This document shows positions 52,285-60,003 of a DNA stretch of 64,000 bases, in pieces. Where the stretch lies: positions 1-64,000 of the forward strand of contig NZ_SLVF01000017.1 in the NCBI RefSeq assembly GCF_004345365.1, read 5' to 3'. The translations under genes and the position numbers were made by a program. Positions within the stretch are counted from its first letter, which is position 1. Each line of letters opens with the position of its first letter. Source of the DNA: Kribbella sp. VKM Ac-2568 (GTDB taxonomy: Bacteria > Actinomycetota > Actinomycetes > Propionibacteriales > Kribbellaceae). The notes beneath the pieces are model-generated. The model saw only the letters and a list, made by a program, of their open reading frames with translations, made no database searches and was not told where the DNA came from.

Positions 52285-52310
52285 GAACATATGTTCGATA
52301 ATGCGTTATC
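52285..52310. promoter_or_regulatory. Two adjacent palindromes (LexA-like box and a second operator)
   Basis: TTAGAACATATGTTCGA holds GAAC-ATAT-GTTC (52285-52296), 15 of 16 positions of an actinobacterial SOS box (TCGAACN4GTTCGA). It abuts GATAA-TGCG-TTATC (52297-52310). Both lie just before the start codon of the DUF5753 regulator gene, so they can act on it. Confidence 0.6.
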
Positions 52311-52319
52311 ATTGGAGGT

Positions 52320-53189
52320 ATGGCGGGGCGGACTGAGGCTGGGCCCACGGCTTTGCGGATCATGCTGGGAGCTCACCTGCGGCGACTGCGGGAGCAGGCC
52401 GGGGTGACCCGGTCCAACGCGGGCTGGGCGATCCGGGCCTCGGAGTCGAAGATCAGCCGGCTGGAGCTCGGCCGGGTCGGCTTCAAGCAGCGTGACGTCG
52501 AGGACCTGCTCAGCCTGTACGACGTGCGCGACCAGCGCGAGCGGGATCGCCTCCTGAAGCTGGCCATGGAGGCGAACAGCCGTGGCTGGTGGCATCGCTA
52601 CGGCGACGTCACCCCGGACTGGTTCGACGCGTACCTCGGGTTGGAGGCGGCCGCGGAGCTGATCCGCACCTACGAGATCCAGTTCGTGCCCGGCCTGCTC
52701 CAGACCCCGCAGTACACCCGGGCCGTGGCGCGGCTGACGCCGGGCGGCGACCGGTCGGAGGCCGAGATCGAGCAGTTCGCCGCGTTGCGTGAGACGCGTC
52801 AGGCGGTGCTGGAGCGGGATCCGCCGCTGAAGCTCTGGGCGGTCATCGAGGAGTCGGTGCTCTGGCGGCCCATCGGCGGCGAGCAGGTGCTTCGGGACCA
52901 GCTCAGCGCGTTGATCGACGCGGTCCACCGCCCCAACGTCACGCTCCAGATCATCCCGCTCGGAAGCGCCGGACATCCGGCGACCGGCGGCGCATTCAGC
53001 ATCCTGCGGTTCCCCCAGGCCGACCTGCCGGACGTGGTCTACCTCGAGCACCTGACCAGCGCGCTGTATCTCGACAAGCGCGACGATCTCGACGCCTACA
53101 CCCAGGTCCTCGACCTGATCGCCGCGAGCGGTCCCCCGCCGCAGCAGGCCGAGGAGCAACTCGCCGCCATCCTCGCCCAGCTCGACTAG
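52320..53189 (+). CDS. XRE/DUF5753 helix-turn-helix regulator
   Basis: A 289-residue actinobacterial regulator of the XRE plus DUF5753 type. Residues about 14-70 form the helix-turn-helix (HLRRLREQAGVTRSNAGWAIRASESKIS split over two helices). The DUF5753 part covers the remainder (YEIQFVPGLLQTPQYTRAV, HRPNVTLQIIPLG, VVYLEH). In Streptomyces such proteins normally pair with a small DUF397 gene; none is adjacent here. ATG at 52320 is preceded by GGAGG only one base away, which is tight. The palindromes upstream suggest control by LexA or by itself. Confidence 0.9.
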   Translation: MAGRTEAGPTALRIMLGAHLRRLREQAGVTRSNAGWAIRASESKISRLELGRVGFKQRDVEDLLSLYDVRDQRERDRLLKLAMEANSRGWWHRYGDVTPDWFDAYLGLEAAAELIRTYEIQFVPGLLQTPQYTRAVARLTPGGDRSEAEIEQFAALRETRQAVLERDPPLKLWAVIEESVLWRPIGGEQVLRDQLSALIDAVHRPNVTLQIIPLGSAGHPATGGAFSILRFPQADLPDVVYLEHLTSALYLDKRDDLDAYTQVLDLIAASGPPPQQAEEQLAAILAQLD

Positions 53190-53219
53190 TGCAGGGCACT
53201 AGATTGCCTTTGTCGAGGG

Positions 53220-53246
53220 TGTCCTGATCCGCCTCTGCCGTTCGTC
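53220..53246 (+). promoter_or_regulatory. ECF42-type promoter of the second DGPF/sigma module
   Basis: TGTCCT (53220-53225), 17 bases, CGTC (53243-53246); 21 bases before the GTG of the DGPF gene. Same spacing and bases as the promoter at 42985. Confidence 0.65.
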
Positions 53247-53267
53247 GGTCGGGTGTGAGGAGGAACT

Positions 53268-53609
53268 GTGAAGTACCTACTGCTGATCTGTGGTGACGAA
53301 TCCGCGGCGGTCCACGCCAGCGACGGCTGTGAAGGCTGGTCGGAGGAGATGACGAGCCGGGGCGTGGTGGAGGGCGGCGCCGGGCTGGCGCCGCCGAGTG
53401 ATGCGACCACCGTCCGCGTTCGTGACCACCAGGTGCTGCTGACCGACGGCCCGTTCGCCGAGACCAAGGAACAGGTCGGCGGCTTCTGCCTGATCGACTG
53501 CGAGGACCTGGACGAAGCGATCGAGATCGCCTCGAAGCATCCGGCGACCCGCTACGGCACGATCGAGATCCGTCCGCTGCTGGCCGGCCCGCCGCCTGAC
53601 CTGTCGTGA
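53268..53609 (+). CDS. YciI/DGPF-family protein, second copy
   Basis: A 113-residue YciI-family protein with the DGPFAETKEQVGGF motif. It resembles the gene at 43061 in fold, motif and placement. GTG start at 53268 follows a strong GAGGAGG. Its stop overlaps the start of the sigma factor gene (GTGA). As with copy 1, a sigma factor of the ECF42 type and the shared promoter sequence suggest it is a target of that sigma factor. Confidence 0.9.
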   Translation: MKYLLLICGDESAAVHASDGCEGWSEEMTSRGVVEGGAGLAPPSDATTVRVRDHQVLLTDGPFAETKEQVGGFCLIDCEDLDEAIEIASKHPATRYGTIEIRPLLAGPPPDLS

Positions 53610-54862
53610 TCGAGGAGGCCGTCGCAGCGGCTTTCCGGGACGAGTGGGGTCAGGTCGTCGCCACCCTGATCCGGGTGACCGGTGACTGGGACCTGGCCGA
53701 GGAGTGCGCCCAGGACGCGTTCGCGACCGCGCTGGAGCGGTGGCCGCGGGACGGGATTCCCGACCGTCCGGGCGCCTGGCTGACCACCACCGCTCGCAAC
53801 CGCGCCATCGACCGGCTGCGCCGCGAGGCGGTGGGTGCTGCCAAGCTCAAGGAGGTTGCCGCGATGACGTATGAACCGGCGCCGGCCGACGACAGCGGCG
53901 TACCGGACGACGACGCCGTACCGGATGATGCGGTTCCGGATGATCGGCTGCGGTTGATGTTCACGTGTTGCCATCCGGCCTTGTCGCCGGAGGCTCGGGT
54001 GGCGCTCACCCTTCGCACGCTCGCGGGGCTCAGTACGGCAGAGATCGCCAGCGCGTTTCTCGTCAGCGAGCAGACGATGGCAAGACGCCTCGGACGCGCC
54101 AAGCAGAAGATCCGGAACGCCGCCATCCCGTACCGCGTACCGCCCGCGCATCTCCTCCCCGAGCGAACTCCCGCGGTGCTCGCCGTGCTCTACCTGCTCT
54201 TCAACGAGGGGTACTCCGCGAGCGCCGGAGCAGACCTCGTACGCCGGAGCCTCAGCGCCGAGGCGATCAGGCTGGCCCGGGTGCTCGCGACCCTCATGCC
54301 GGACGAGCCCGAGGCGTTCGGACTGCTCGCGCTGATGTTGCTCCACGAGGCCCGGAGCGACGGTCGGCTCACCACCTCCGGCGAACTGGTGCCGCTCGAG
54401 GAGCAGGACCGCAGTCGCTGGGACCGCGTCAGGATCGCGGAAGCCGAGGCGCTGCTCGAAGCAGCCCTGCGCCGACAGGAGCCTGGGCCGTACCAGATCC
54501 AGGCGGCGATCGCGGCCTGTCACGCGGTCGCCGAGCCGGCCGGCGACACCGATTGGGCGCAGATCGCCGGGTTGTACGACCAGCTCTACCGGATCGCGCC
54601 GACCCCGGTGGTTGCGCTCAACAGGGCCGTGGCGATCGGGATGGCCGAAGGTCCCGAGGCGGGACTGCTGCTCGTCGAGGACCTCGCCGCCTCGGGCGCG
54701 CTCGCCGACTACCACTTCCTGGCCGCGACGCGGGCAGATCTCCTTCGCCGGGCTGGCCGGCACAGCGAGGCGGTGACCGCCTACCGGGAAGCCCTCGCCC
54801 AGGCCGGCACTGACGGGGAGCGTTCGTTCCTCCAACGACGGATCCGAGAAATCTCCGCCTGA
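53606..54862 (+). CDS. ECF42-family sigma factor, second copy
   Basis: A 418-residue ECF sigma factor of the same class as the one at 43441. Region 2 lies about residues 5-75 (LAEECAQDAFATALERWP), an acidic DDSGVPDDDAVPDDAVPDD linker separates it from region 4 (TAEIASAFLVSEQTMARRLGRAKQK), and a TPR-like C-terminal domain makes up the rest. GTG start at 53606 overlaps the DGPF stop. The C-terminal half differs enough from copy 1 to suggest an old duplication. Confidence 0.92.
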   Translation: MIEEAVAAAFRDEWGQVVATLIRVTGDWDLAEECAQDAFATALERWPRDGIPDRPGAWLTTTARNRAIDRLRREAVGAAKLKEVAAMTYEPAPADDSGVPDDDAVPDDAVPDDRLRLMFTCCHPALSPEARVALTLRTLAGLSTAEIASAFLVSEQTMARRLGRAKQKIRNAAIPYRVPPAHLLPERTPAVLAVLYLLFNEGYSASAGADLVRRSLSAEAIRLARVLATLMPDEPEAFGLLALMLLHEARSDGRLTTSGELVPLEEQDRSRWDRVRIAEAEALLEAALRRQEPGPYQIQAAIAACHAVAEPAGDTDWAQIAGLYDQLYRIAPTPVVALNRAVAIGMAEGPEAGLLLVEDLAASGALADYHFLAATRADLLRRAGRHSEAVTAYREALAQAGTDGERSFLQRRIREISA

Positions 54863-54864
54863 CC

Positions 54865-54891
54865 TGTCCGTCCGCGTCGTCCCTGTTCGTC
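54865..54891 (+). promoter_or_regulatory. ECF42-type promoter ahead of the mycothiol-dependent gene
   Basis: TGTCCG (54865-54870), 17 bases, CGTC (54888-54891), 32 bases before the start of 54923. Third copy of the motif; suggests that gene is a regulon member. Confidence 0.6.
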
Positions 54892-54922
54892 GGTGGGGTG
54901 ACGACCTGAGAAAGGACGGGCT

Positions 54923-55525
54923 ATGACCGAGGCCGACATCCGACGACTCATCGCCGCCGAGCGAAGCGAGATGGCGGCACTCCTGAGGGAGCTGCCTGCT
55001 GACCAGTGGGACGCACCGACGCTCTGCGAGGGCTGGCGGGTCCGCGAGGTCATCGCGCACCTGACGATGCCGTACCGCTACTCGACGCGACGCTTCCTGT
55101 TCGAGCTCGCCAAGTCCCGCGGCAGGTTCAACCCGATGTCCGACCGGCTCGCCCGCCAGGACGCGGCCGCCCTCACTGCGGACGAACTGGTTGCCACGCT
55201 TGAGGCCAACGTGAACCACCCGTGGAAGCCACCGGGCGGCGGCTACGAAGGCGCCCTGTCGCACGACGTGATCCACGGCCTGGACATCACTGTCGGCCTG
55301 GGGCTCGACCGCCAGGTGCCGGCGGAACGGCTGAGCGTCGTACTGGGCGGGCTGTCACCCAGGCACCTCAAGTACTTCGGCATGGACCTGACCGGGACCG
55401 AGTTGCGCGCCGACGACCTCGACTGGACCTACGGATCCGGACGTCCGGTGTCTGGCTCAGCTCAGGACCTTCTCCTGATGGTCTGCGGACGCACCCTCCC
55501 GGCGGGCCGCCTGCGAACATCGTGA
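54923..55525 (+). CDS. Maleylpyruvate isomerase-family mycothiol-dependent enzyme
   Basis: A 200-residue protein of the DinB/MDMPI fold. The metal/substrate end is the LCEGWRVREVIAHL block (its GW.VR..H pattern is the signature), and an ALSHDVIHGLDITVGLGL segment follows. Such enzymes use mycothiol as cofactor or conjugation partner; in this genome it might handle an electrophilic stress product. It follows the second ECF42 module and has its own ECF42-type promoter, suggesting co-regulation with the DGPF gene. Confidence 0.88.
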   Translation: MTEADIRRLIAAERSEMAALLRELPADQWDAPTLCEGWRVREVIAHLTMPYRYSTRRFLFELAKSRGRFNPMSDRLARQDAAALTADELVATLEANVNHPWKPPGGGYEGALSHDVIHGLDITVGLGLDRQVPAERLSVVLGGLSPRHLKYFGMDLTGTELRADDLDWTYGSGRPVSGSAQDLLLMVCGRTLPAGRLRTS

Positions 55526-55530
55526 TCAGG

Positions 55531-56286
55531 TCACCAAGCCCGGGCATGGATGAGCTGGGTCGACACCTGACCCGTCTTGAACAGCTCACTCATCCGACGG
55601 TTCTGCTCCGCCGCCTCCTGGAACCGCGGATCGTCTCCGTGAGCCTCGCGGATCACCTGATCGACCCGCTCTGCCCGCTCGGTCCACGACGACGGCACGT
55701 CCTCCGGAGCAGTGATCTGTTCGACAATCGAGAACTGCGCCGTCGTCAGTACTGCGACCAACTCCTGCTGGCTCGGGAACGAATTGCCCTCAGGAGCCGG
55801 CGTCGGATCCGCCGTTTGCGCAACCAGCACGAGCAATCCCAAGGGACCTCCGGGGATCAGCAGGCGGTGCATCTCACGCAGCAACTCGTACTTCTCGTCG
55901 ACCGTGCACAACACGCCCAACGACCAGGCAGCATCGACGCACATGTTCCGCAGCGGTATCGCGAGCCCATCGGCAAGAACCGCCGACAGGCCGAACAGAC
56001 GCCCCGCCGCTCGGCACGCGCCCGGCATCGGATCCACCAGCACCGGGCGTACGCCGTACCGTCGTCTGGCCCAGGCGGCTGGTCCACCGACTCCTGCGCC
56101 GAGGTCCAGCAGCCGCGTGCCGGAGGAGAGTTGGCACGCCTCGGCCAACCAGGCCAGGGCGGTCGGGCTGGCGCTGCCACGGCAGCCGGCCGGGATGGCG
56201 TGGTCGAGTCCGAGCCGTTCGACCGCCTCCGCGGTCCACCCGGCAAGGTCGTCGAACTCGACGTCCATCGCCGAGCCGCCGGACAT
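55531..56286 (-). CDS. SAM-dependent methyltransferase
   Basis: A 251-residue Rossmann-fold methyltransferase. Motif I is RLLDLGAGVGGPAAWA; the second strand ends VLVDPM; motif IV AWSLGVLCTVDEKYE. The late segment LLVLVAQTADPTPAPEG and the N-terminal DDLAGWTAEAVERLGL fit small-molecule methyltransferases. ATG at 56286 overlaps the stop of the DJ-1-like gene by one base (TGATG); an ATG six codons further in is an alternative. It faces the mycothiol-dependent enzyme gene. Confidence 0.82.
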   Translation of the reverse strand: MSGGSAMDVEFDDLAGWTAEAVERLGLDHAIPAGCRGSASPTALAWLAEACQLSSGTRLLDLGAGVGGPAAWARRRYGVRPVLVDPMPGACRAAGRLFGLSAVLADGLAIPLRNMCVDAAWSLGVLCTVDEKYELLREMHRLLIPGGPLGLLVLVAQTADPTPAPEGNSFPSQQELVAVLTTAQFSIVEQITAPEDVPSSWTERAERVDQVIREAHGDDPRFQEAAEQNRRMSELFKTGQVSTQLIHARAW

Positions 56287-56816
56287 CAGCCGATCGCTTT
56301 GAGCAGCGCCTCGTTGAAGGCGGGCAGGTCGTCGGGATTGCGGCTGGTGGTCAGGTTGCCATCGGTGACGACCTCCTGGTCCACCCAGGTCGCCCCGGCG
56401 TTGCGCAGGTCGGCCTGCACACTCGGCCACGAGGTGACGGTCCGGCCGCGCACCACGTCGGCCTCGACCAGCGTCCATGGTGCGTGACAGATCGCCGCCA
56501 CCGGCTTGCCCGAGTCGACGAACGATTTCACGAACGCGACCGCGTTCTCGTCCAGCCGCAGCTTGTCGGGATTCGCGACGCCGCCGGGCAGCACGAGCGC
56601 GGCGAAGTCGTCGACCGACGCCTCGCCGACCGCCTGGTCGACCGGGAACTTCTGGGACGCGGTCAGGTGGTCGAATGTCTGCACCTCGCCGGTCTTCGGG
56701 CTCAGCAGCACCGGCTGGTGACCGGCTTCGGAGACGGCCTTCCAGGGTTCGGTCAGCTCGACCCGCTCGATCCCCTCGTCGCTGACCAGGAAGGCGACTT
56801 TCTTGCTGTCTGCCAT
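56286..56816 (-). CDS. DJ-1/PfpI-family protein
   Basis: A 176-residue flavodoxin-like protein of the DJ-1/PfpI superfamily. The nucleophilic-elbow cysteine is in AAICHAPWTLVEADVV and its Glu partner in SDEGIERVEL. This arrangement matches the general-stress PfpI/YhbO-type protein, which handles methylglyoxal damage or chaperones misfolded proteins. ATG at 56816 follows GAGAGGA. The open frame extends upstream but has no ribosome binding site. Together with the downstream methyltransferase it forms a two-gene unit. Confidence 0.92.
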   Translation of the reverse strand: MADSKKVAFLVSDEGIERVELTEPWKAVSEAGHQPVLLSPKTGEVQTFDHLTASQKFPVDQAVGEASVDDFAALVLPGGVANPDKLRLDENAVAFVKSFVDSGKPVAAICHAPWTLVEADVVRGRTVTSWPSVQADLRNAGATWVDQEVVTDGNLTTSRNPDDLPAFNEALLKAIG

Positions 56817-56894
56817 GGCTGATCCTCTCTGTGGTGGTGGACTGCCACCGGTACCCGGGCGACTGCCCACCCACACCTCATTCTGCGCCTGATC

Positions 56895-57716
56895 TCAGGC
56901 TCGTGAGGTGTGCCGGATCAGCGCCGGCACGAAGATGTCCCAGAGACCGCGCGGTACGCCGTGGCCACAGCCCTCGAGGATCAGCAGTTCGGCCCCGGGG
57001 ATCGCGTCGCGCAGGGCTTCGCCGTGAGCGAGTGGGAGCAGCGGGTCGAGGTCGCCGTGAACCACCAGCGTCGGCGCGGTGATGTCGCCGAAGCCACCAC
57101 CCACGGGTCCGTCGACCTTGGCCAGGAAGTGATTCGTCATGGTCGACTCGGGATTGCGCGCGCGGGCGACATCCTGCTCCACCAACCGCCGGGTCGCCTC
57201 CTCGTCGAAGTACGGCGAGCCGCCCGCCTCGCGCTCCGCGGACTGCACGACGTACTCGACCACCGAAGCATGATCCGCGAAATCAGGAGCCGGTAGGTCG
57301 AAATCGCCCGTTGGCGGCGGGAGATCGTCCGCGCCGGTGGAGGTGGAGACGAAAGTGAGCGAGGCGACCCGGTCGCGATGGTCGACACCAATGATCAGCG
57401 CGACTCCCCCGAACATCGACTGAGCGACGACGTGGGCCCGGTCGATGCCGAGCGCGTCGAGGATGCCGACCGCGTCCCGGGCGAGGTCGCCGAAGGAGTA
57501 CTCCGGCCGCCCGGGCGGATAGGTCGTCGATCTACCGGTGTCGCGGTTGTCGAAGCGGATCACGAACCGGTCGCCGGCCGCGATCTGTGAGCACAGGTCC
57601 TCCTCCCACCACACCATCGAGGCGGCCGCGCCCATGATGAGCAGGATCGCCGGATCGGCCGGGTCCCCGAAGGTCTCGACTGACAACTCGGCACCGTTGA
57701 CTTGGAGTTCAGGCAT
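56895..57716 (-). CDS. Alpha/beta-fold hydrolase
   Basis: A 273-residue alpha/beta hydrolase. N-terminal block LLIMGAAASMVWWEEDL with the DNRDTG segment matches the family entry point. The catalytic Ser is in VVAQSMFGGVAL, so the elbow is A-Q-S-M-F-G-G rather than the usual G-x-S-x-G, a change worth checking. The Asp is in VHGDLDPLLP and the His in GCGHGVPRGLW. Possibly an epoxide hydrolase, lipase or carboxyl-esterase. ATG at 57716 is chosen because it fits family length. It is alone, with a metalloprotease relic behind it. Confidence 0.88.
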   Translation of the reverse strand: MPELQVNGAELSVETFGDPADPAILLIMGAAASMVWWEEDLCSQIAAGDRFVIRFDNRDTGRSTTYPPGRPEYSFGDLARDAVGILDALGIDRAHVVAQSMFGGVALIIGVDHRDRVASLTFVSTSTGADDLPPPTGDFDLPAPDFADHASVVEYVVQSAEREAGGSPYFDEEATRRLVEQDVARARNPESTMTNHFLAKVDGPVGGGFGDITAPTLVVHGDLDPLLPLAHGEALRDAIPGAELLILEGCGHGVPRGLWDIFVPALIRHTSRA

Positions 57717-57796
57717 GCCACCGACGCTAGGCGCGCGGCCCGATCGTGAAAAGCGATTGTCTCCGATCATCATGATCGCCGCTGCCGATAACGTGA

Positions 57797-57979
57797 AGCA
57801 GAGAAGGTTGTCACAGCCGCCAGACCACCTACATCACCGACTGCGGAGGTACCGGCGCGATCATCGGCTGCAACTACGGCGCGGGTCAGCGGATCACGTT
57901 GGTGCCGACGGCAACGGGTCAGGTCCCGCTGCTGGCGGCGCACGAGTTCGGCCACGACTGGTACGGCCACTCCCGGTAG
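57797..57979 (+). pseudogene. Fragment of a zinc metalloprotease
   Basis: An open stretch of 60 codons without a start codon, bounded by TGA at 57794 and TAG at 57977. It encodes ...YITDCGGTGAIIGCNYGAG...VPLLAAHEFGHDWYGHSR. HEFGHDWYGH resembles the HExxHxxGxxH zinc site of metzincins, but is one residue short between the second and third His, and the chain ends immediately after. The N-terminal part of the enzyme is absent. It is a decayed or truncated secreted protease; snapalysin-like is a guess. Confidence 0.5.
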
Positions 57980-58409
57980 CGGCTGCGCGAGCTTGGGCCA
58001 GCCCGGCCAAGGTCATGCGAACGACCATCTGGGGCTGAGAGCCCATGACCGTGCGGCGTGCGCTTATACGCACACGCCGCACGTTCAGTACCGCTAGGAA
58101 GCCTGCGAACGCCGTCGAGGTGAACCCGCAGCAAGCTGAGGATCAGCCCACGGCCGCTTCGTCAGTCCGGGTAGAGACGCGACCAGGACGACGAAGTGCG
58201 ACCAGCGCCCTGCCATCCACACTACGCGGCCACAGCACGGCCTGGGCGGAATGTCAGCTGACGGTGAGGACCTTCGAGGCTGTCTGGGTGCCCTCCCCCG
58301 GCACTCGCCTCGATCCGCGAATGCCATCGACCGATCCCGCCCGTGAGTGCTAGGGGTCGTTGCAACGTGCTGCAACTCTTCGGCAACAACTCGTCAAACT
58401 ACTCGGGGC
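57980..58409. other. Gene-free stretch with a hairpin
   Basis: A 430-bp gap behind the protease relic and before the 3' end of the CHAP-like gene. It has one strong hairpin (58050-58083) and otherwise nothing I can name. Confidence 0.5.
58050..58083 (+). terminator. Hairpin in the gap after the protease relic
   Basis: CGTGCGGCGTG (58050-58060) pairs perfectly with CACGCCGCACG (58073-58083), 12-base loop with CTTATA. May have terminated the ancestral protease transcript. Confidence 0.5.
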
Positions 58410-59111
58410 CTACTCGGGTACCCAGATCAGGCCGAGCCGCTTGACCGTCTGCTTGCCCGCAATGCCGTCGGCGTCCTTGCCGCGCCAGCCCTGGGCCAGC
58501 TGGAACTTCTGCACCGCCTCCTTGGTGCCCGGCAGGTAGTCGCCGGTCGGCTTGGGCGAGCGGATGCCGATGCCGTGGTTCATCAGCGCGCGCTGCAGGT
58601 TCCAGACGCTGTCGGAGTCCAGCTGCCCGAGATGCATCTTCGACTTGAACACCTTGCCGCCCTGCTTGAAGGCCTTGCCGTCCGGCTGGGCGAGGTCGTT
58701 CTTCACCATCACCTTGCCGAGCGGCAGGTCCCGGCCTTGCAGGATCGTCGTCCAGCCCAGCCAGCGCGCCTTGCTCCAGCTATCGGTGATCCGGCTCAGC
58801 GGCACGATGTCGATCCGGTCCCGCTTGACGATGTCGTTGCTGGCGATCTGCGGTACGCCGTTGCGGTACTCGACCACGATCGCCACGTGTCCCTCGGCCG
58901 ACGGGCCCTGCCAGAAGCACGGCGCCCCGACCGGCGGCATCTTGTCCGCGTGCCGGCCCTTCTTCGGAATGGAGTTCCACTCCAGCTGGGCCGACCCGTC
59001 CTGGGCCGGAAGGTCCCACGCCGACCGGACGAACACGAGGCAGCGCCTCCGCCACCCCACGTCGCCCTTCTTCCCCTTCGCCCACACCACCGCGTCCGTT
59101 GCTGTTCTCAT
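58410..59111 (-). CDS. CHAP/NlpC-like cysteine-amidase domain plus peptidoglycan-binding domain
   Basis: A 233-residue two-domain protein. The N-terminal half has a CLVFVRSAWDLP segment with a candidate catalytic Cys, a GAPCFWQGPSAEGHVAIVVEY segment with a candidate His, and a final LGWTTILQ, the order of a CHAP-like cysteine amidase. The C-terminal half has a PG_binding_1 domain (VWNLQRALMNHGIGI, GTKEAVQKFQLAQGWRGKDADGIAGKQTVKRLGL split by a linker). No signal peptide or membrane helix is seen, so export would need another route (holin, secretion system, or lysis). It could be an endolysin, a cell-wall remodelling enzyme or a toxin. Start ATG at 59111 has GGGGGA upstream. Confidence 0.8.
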   Translation of the reverse strand: MRTATDAVVWAKGKKGDVGWRRRCLVFVRSAWDLPAQDGSAQLEWNSIPKKGRHADKMPPVGAPCFWQGPSAEGHVAIVVEYRNGVPQIASNDIVKRDRIDIVPLSRITDSWSKARWLGWTTILQGRDLPLGKVMVKNDLAQPDGKAFKQGGKVFKSKMHLGQLDSDSVWNLQRALMNHGIGIRSPKPTGDYLPGTKEAVQKFQLAQGWRGKDADGIAGKQTVKRLGLIWVPE

Positions 59112-59313
59112 TTCGTCCCCCTGAGTTCCGGCACCCCTCCCCCTGAGCAGTGCCAGAACCAGCGTCTCCACCGGTCTTCAGCCAGCCTTAAAGCAACCGA
59201 GAGCCAGTCTTCAGGCGCCTCCCGGGGCGGGGCGGCAGGTGGAGCGAGGCCGGACATGCCTCAGGGCCCGCCCTCCGTCGATTCGCCCGGGCAGGCCCTG
59301 AGTGTTCTCGGGT

Positions 59314-59340
59314 GGTCAGCGTGCGCGGAGCACGCTGACC
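59314..59340 (-). terminator. Terminator of the SRPBCC gene
   Basis: GGTCAGCGTGC (59314-59324), five-base loop, GCACGCTGACC (59330-59340), perfect 11-bp stem, 12 bases after the stop of the minus-strand SRPBCC gene. Confidence 0.7.
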
Positions 59341-59352
59341 CGAGGCGTCAGC

Positions 59353-59805
59353 TCAGCGCGGTACGTCGCCGCGCCAGGCGCCGGTCTCGCCGCCACGCTC
59401 CTCGATGAAGGTCTTGAACCGCTCCATGTCGCCCTTGACCCGGCCCTCGATCACGCCGAGCTTGTCGCCGACCGTCTCCAGGAACCCGTCCGGGTCGATG
59501 TCCATCTGCGCGGTCACCCGCGTGGAGGAGTCGGTCAGCTTGTGGAACGTCACGACACCGGCGTGTTGCGGACCGGAATCTGACTTCCAGGCCACCCGCT
59601 CGTCCGGGTGCTGCTCCGTCACGGTGGCGTCGAACTCGCGCGTCGCTCCACCGACCTTGACCACCCAGTGGTTGTGGGTGTCGTCGAGCTGACGGATCTC
59701 CGCGACGCTGTCCATGAACTGCGGGAACGACTCGAACTGCGTCCACTGGTTGTACGCCGTGGTCACCGGGACGTCGACGTCGATCGACTGGGTGATGCTG
59801 CTCAT
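59353..59805 (-). CDS. SRPBCC-family (polyketide cyclase/START-like) protein
   Basis: A 150-residue helix-grip protein. It opens with the first strand SSITQSIDVDVPVTTAYNQW, and continues with FPQFMDSVAEIRQL, HNHWVVKVGG and TAQMDIDPDGFLETVGDKLG, the pattern of coenzyme Q-binding/cyclase-like SRPBCC proteins. It could bind a hydrophobic ligand, but no catalytic residue is identifiable. ATG at 59805 is chosen; the frame open further upstream is a shadow of the catalase region. A second terminator is downstream. Confidence 0.88.
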   Translation of the reverse strand: MSSITQSIDVDVPVTTAYNQWTQFESFPQFMDSVAEIRQLDDTHNHWVVKVGGATREFDATVTEQHPDERVAWKSDSGPQHAGVVTFHKLTDSSTRVTAQMDIDPDGFLETVGDKLGVIEGRVKGDMERFKTFIEERGGETGAWRGDVPR

Positions 59806-60003
59806 CCGAATGCCTCCTGAGGTGGCTCGTTGGCGCTTGGGGTGGACGAACCCCCGGTACCCGCCGCCATCAGTCCGACGCGGAACCTCTGCGTGCTCCC
59901 GATCACGCCCCACCGCAAGTCCCCGCTTCTCCGAGTTGTCGCGTCCCGTTGGTGTGGCCGGGGGTACCGGTAGCCACCTGCCCACGGACGCGAAGGAAAA
60001 GCC

